Source of the DNA: Umbilicaria muhlenbergii
Lineage: Eukaryota; Ascomycota; Lecanoromycetes; Umbilicariales; Umbilicariaceae
Direction: 5' to 3'
DNA length: 64,000 bases
NCBI GenBank assembly: GCA_000611775.1
Contig: KK106981.1
Location: forward strand, 2,851,211 to 2,915,210
In this document: piece by piece, positions 63,665 through 64,000 of the stretch
Numbering within the stretch: the stretch's first letter is position 1
How the letters are laid out: each line of letters begins with the position of its first letter
Position numbers and translations under genes: made by a program
The notes under the pieces: model-generated
What the model saw: only the letters and a program-made list of their open reading frames with translations
What the model was told of the DNA's origin: nothing
Database searches by the model: none

Positions 63665-64000
63665 ATCTCAATTGCAAGTCCTTGAATCAAAGTCATGGGC
63701 ACCGCGAAATGTGAAGTGAAAGGCGCATTTCGTAAAAGTTGTCAGGCAACAGTGGCGGAGCCTTTCATTACTATACGCCGTGCTCGTCTGTCACAGGCAT
63801 GCTTCGCCGCGACGGAGCACCATGTCGTCGCAGTTTGCACTGGGGAATAGGAGTTCTGGCCCCCATATACGCTTAAATTGGAGGCTATGCTGCGGGCCCT
63901 GTATGGCGACAAAATAGAACAGTTCACTGCTCGCTTGCAGTGGCACTGGCATACGGCTTTGTCTTTCTGCGAACATGATCTGGTATAAGCCGAATACGAT
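63665..64000. other. Upstream region of the GH43 gene, to the window end
   Basis: 336 bp; expected promoter of the GH43 gene. No gene or distinct motif recognised. Confidence 0.45.

Overview
This window comes from the nuclear genome of a filamentous ascomycete (Pezizomycotina). Genes carry short GT-AG introns of about 45-105 nt. The core gene set is fungal: Mis6/CENP-I, CenH3, a six-exon actin gene, Neo1, Sec16, a Puf3-type Pumilio protein, Mau2 and Fes1. Several accessory proteins have the look of Dothideomycetes; that class assignment is an inference from protein style and was not checked by a search.

Layout. 1-1143 is the 3' end of a tuberin (TSC2) gene, convergent with a six-exon Puf3-type gene (2500-5565, minus). 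5.6-9.1 kb is non-coding with small tandem repeats. 9110-9670 is a small membrane protein. 10165-12441 is a decayed Tc1/mariner transposon with near-perfect terminal inverted repeats. The P4-ATPase Neo1 (minus) and Sec16 (plus) are head to head at 12.6-22.8 kb. 22.8-32 kb is a gene-poor island with a duplicated 140-bp repeat carrying a 17-bp minisatellite, an F-box-like gene beside its own pseudogene, and a fragment of an UPF1-like helicase gene. From 32 kb the housekeeping genes resume: a mitochondrial MTRFR/Rso55-type release factor and a serine palmitoyltransferase small subunit (head to head), Mis6/CENP-I, a GH3-family protein lacking the usual catalytic motif, CenH3/CENP-A and a derlin (head to head). 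43.2-47.0 kb is a second poor stretch with one decayed coding trace. Fes1 and actin are head to head at 47.0-50.5 kb. A large unrecognised gene (52234-54568) lies between actin and a diverged copy of actin's own 3' flank. A Cys-rich single-pass membrane protein, the cohesin loader Mau2 and a membrane-anchored GH43 enzyme close the window.

Functional themes are chromosome segregation (CENP-I, CENP-A, Mau2), the early secretory pathway and membrane lipids (Neo1, Sec16, derlin, the SPT small subunit), and growth or translation control (TSC2, Puf3, Fes1, the release factor). No biosynthetic cluster, CRISPR array, rRNA or tRNA gene was recognised. I did not find a convincing new multi-gene system. 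The most unusual signals are: a repeated switch from C-rich to G-rich coding strand near the 3' end of many genes; a transposase whose in-frame stops are almost all TGA at presumed Trp/Arg positions; the duplicated actin 3' flank bracketing an orphan gene; the GH3 protein with a lost catalytic motif; an 18-nt microexon in Mau2; and a retention-compatible 60-nt intron in Sec16.
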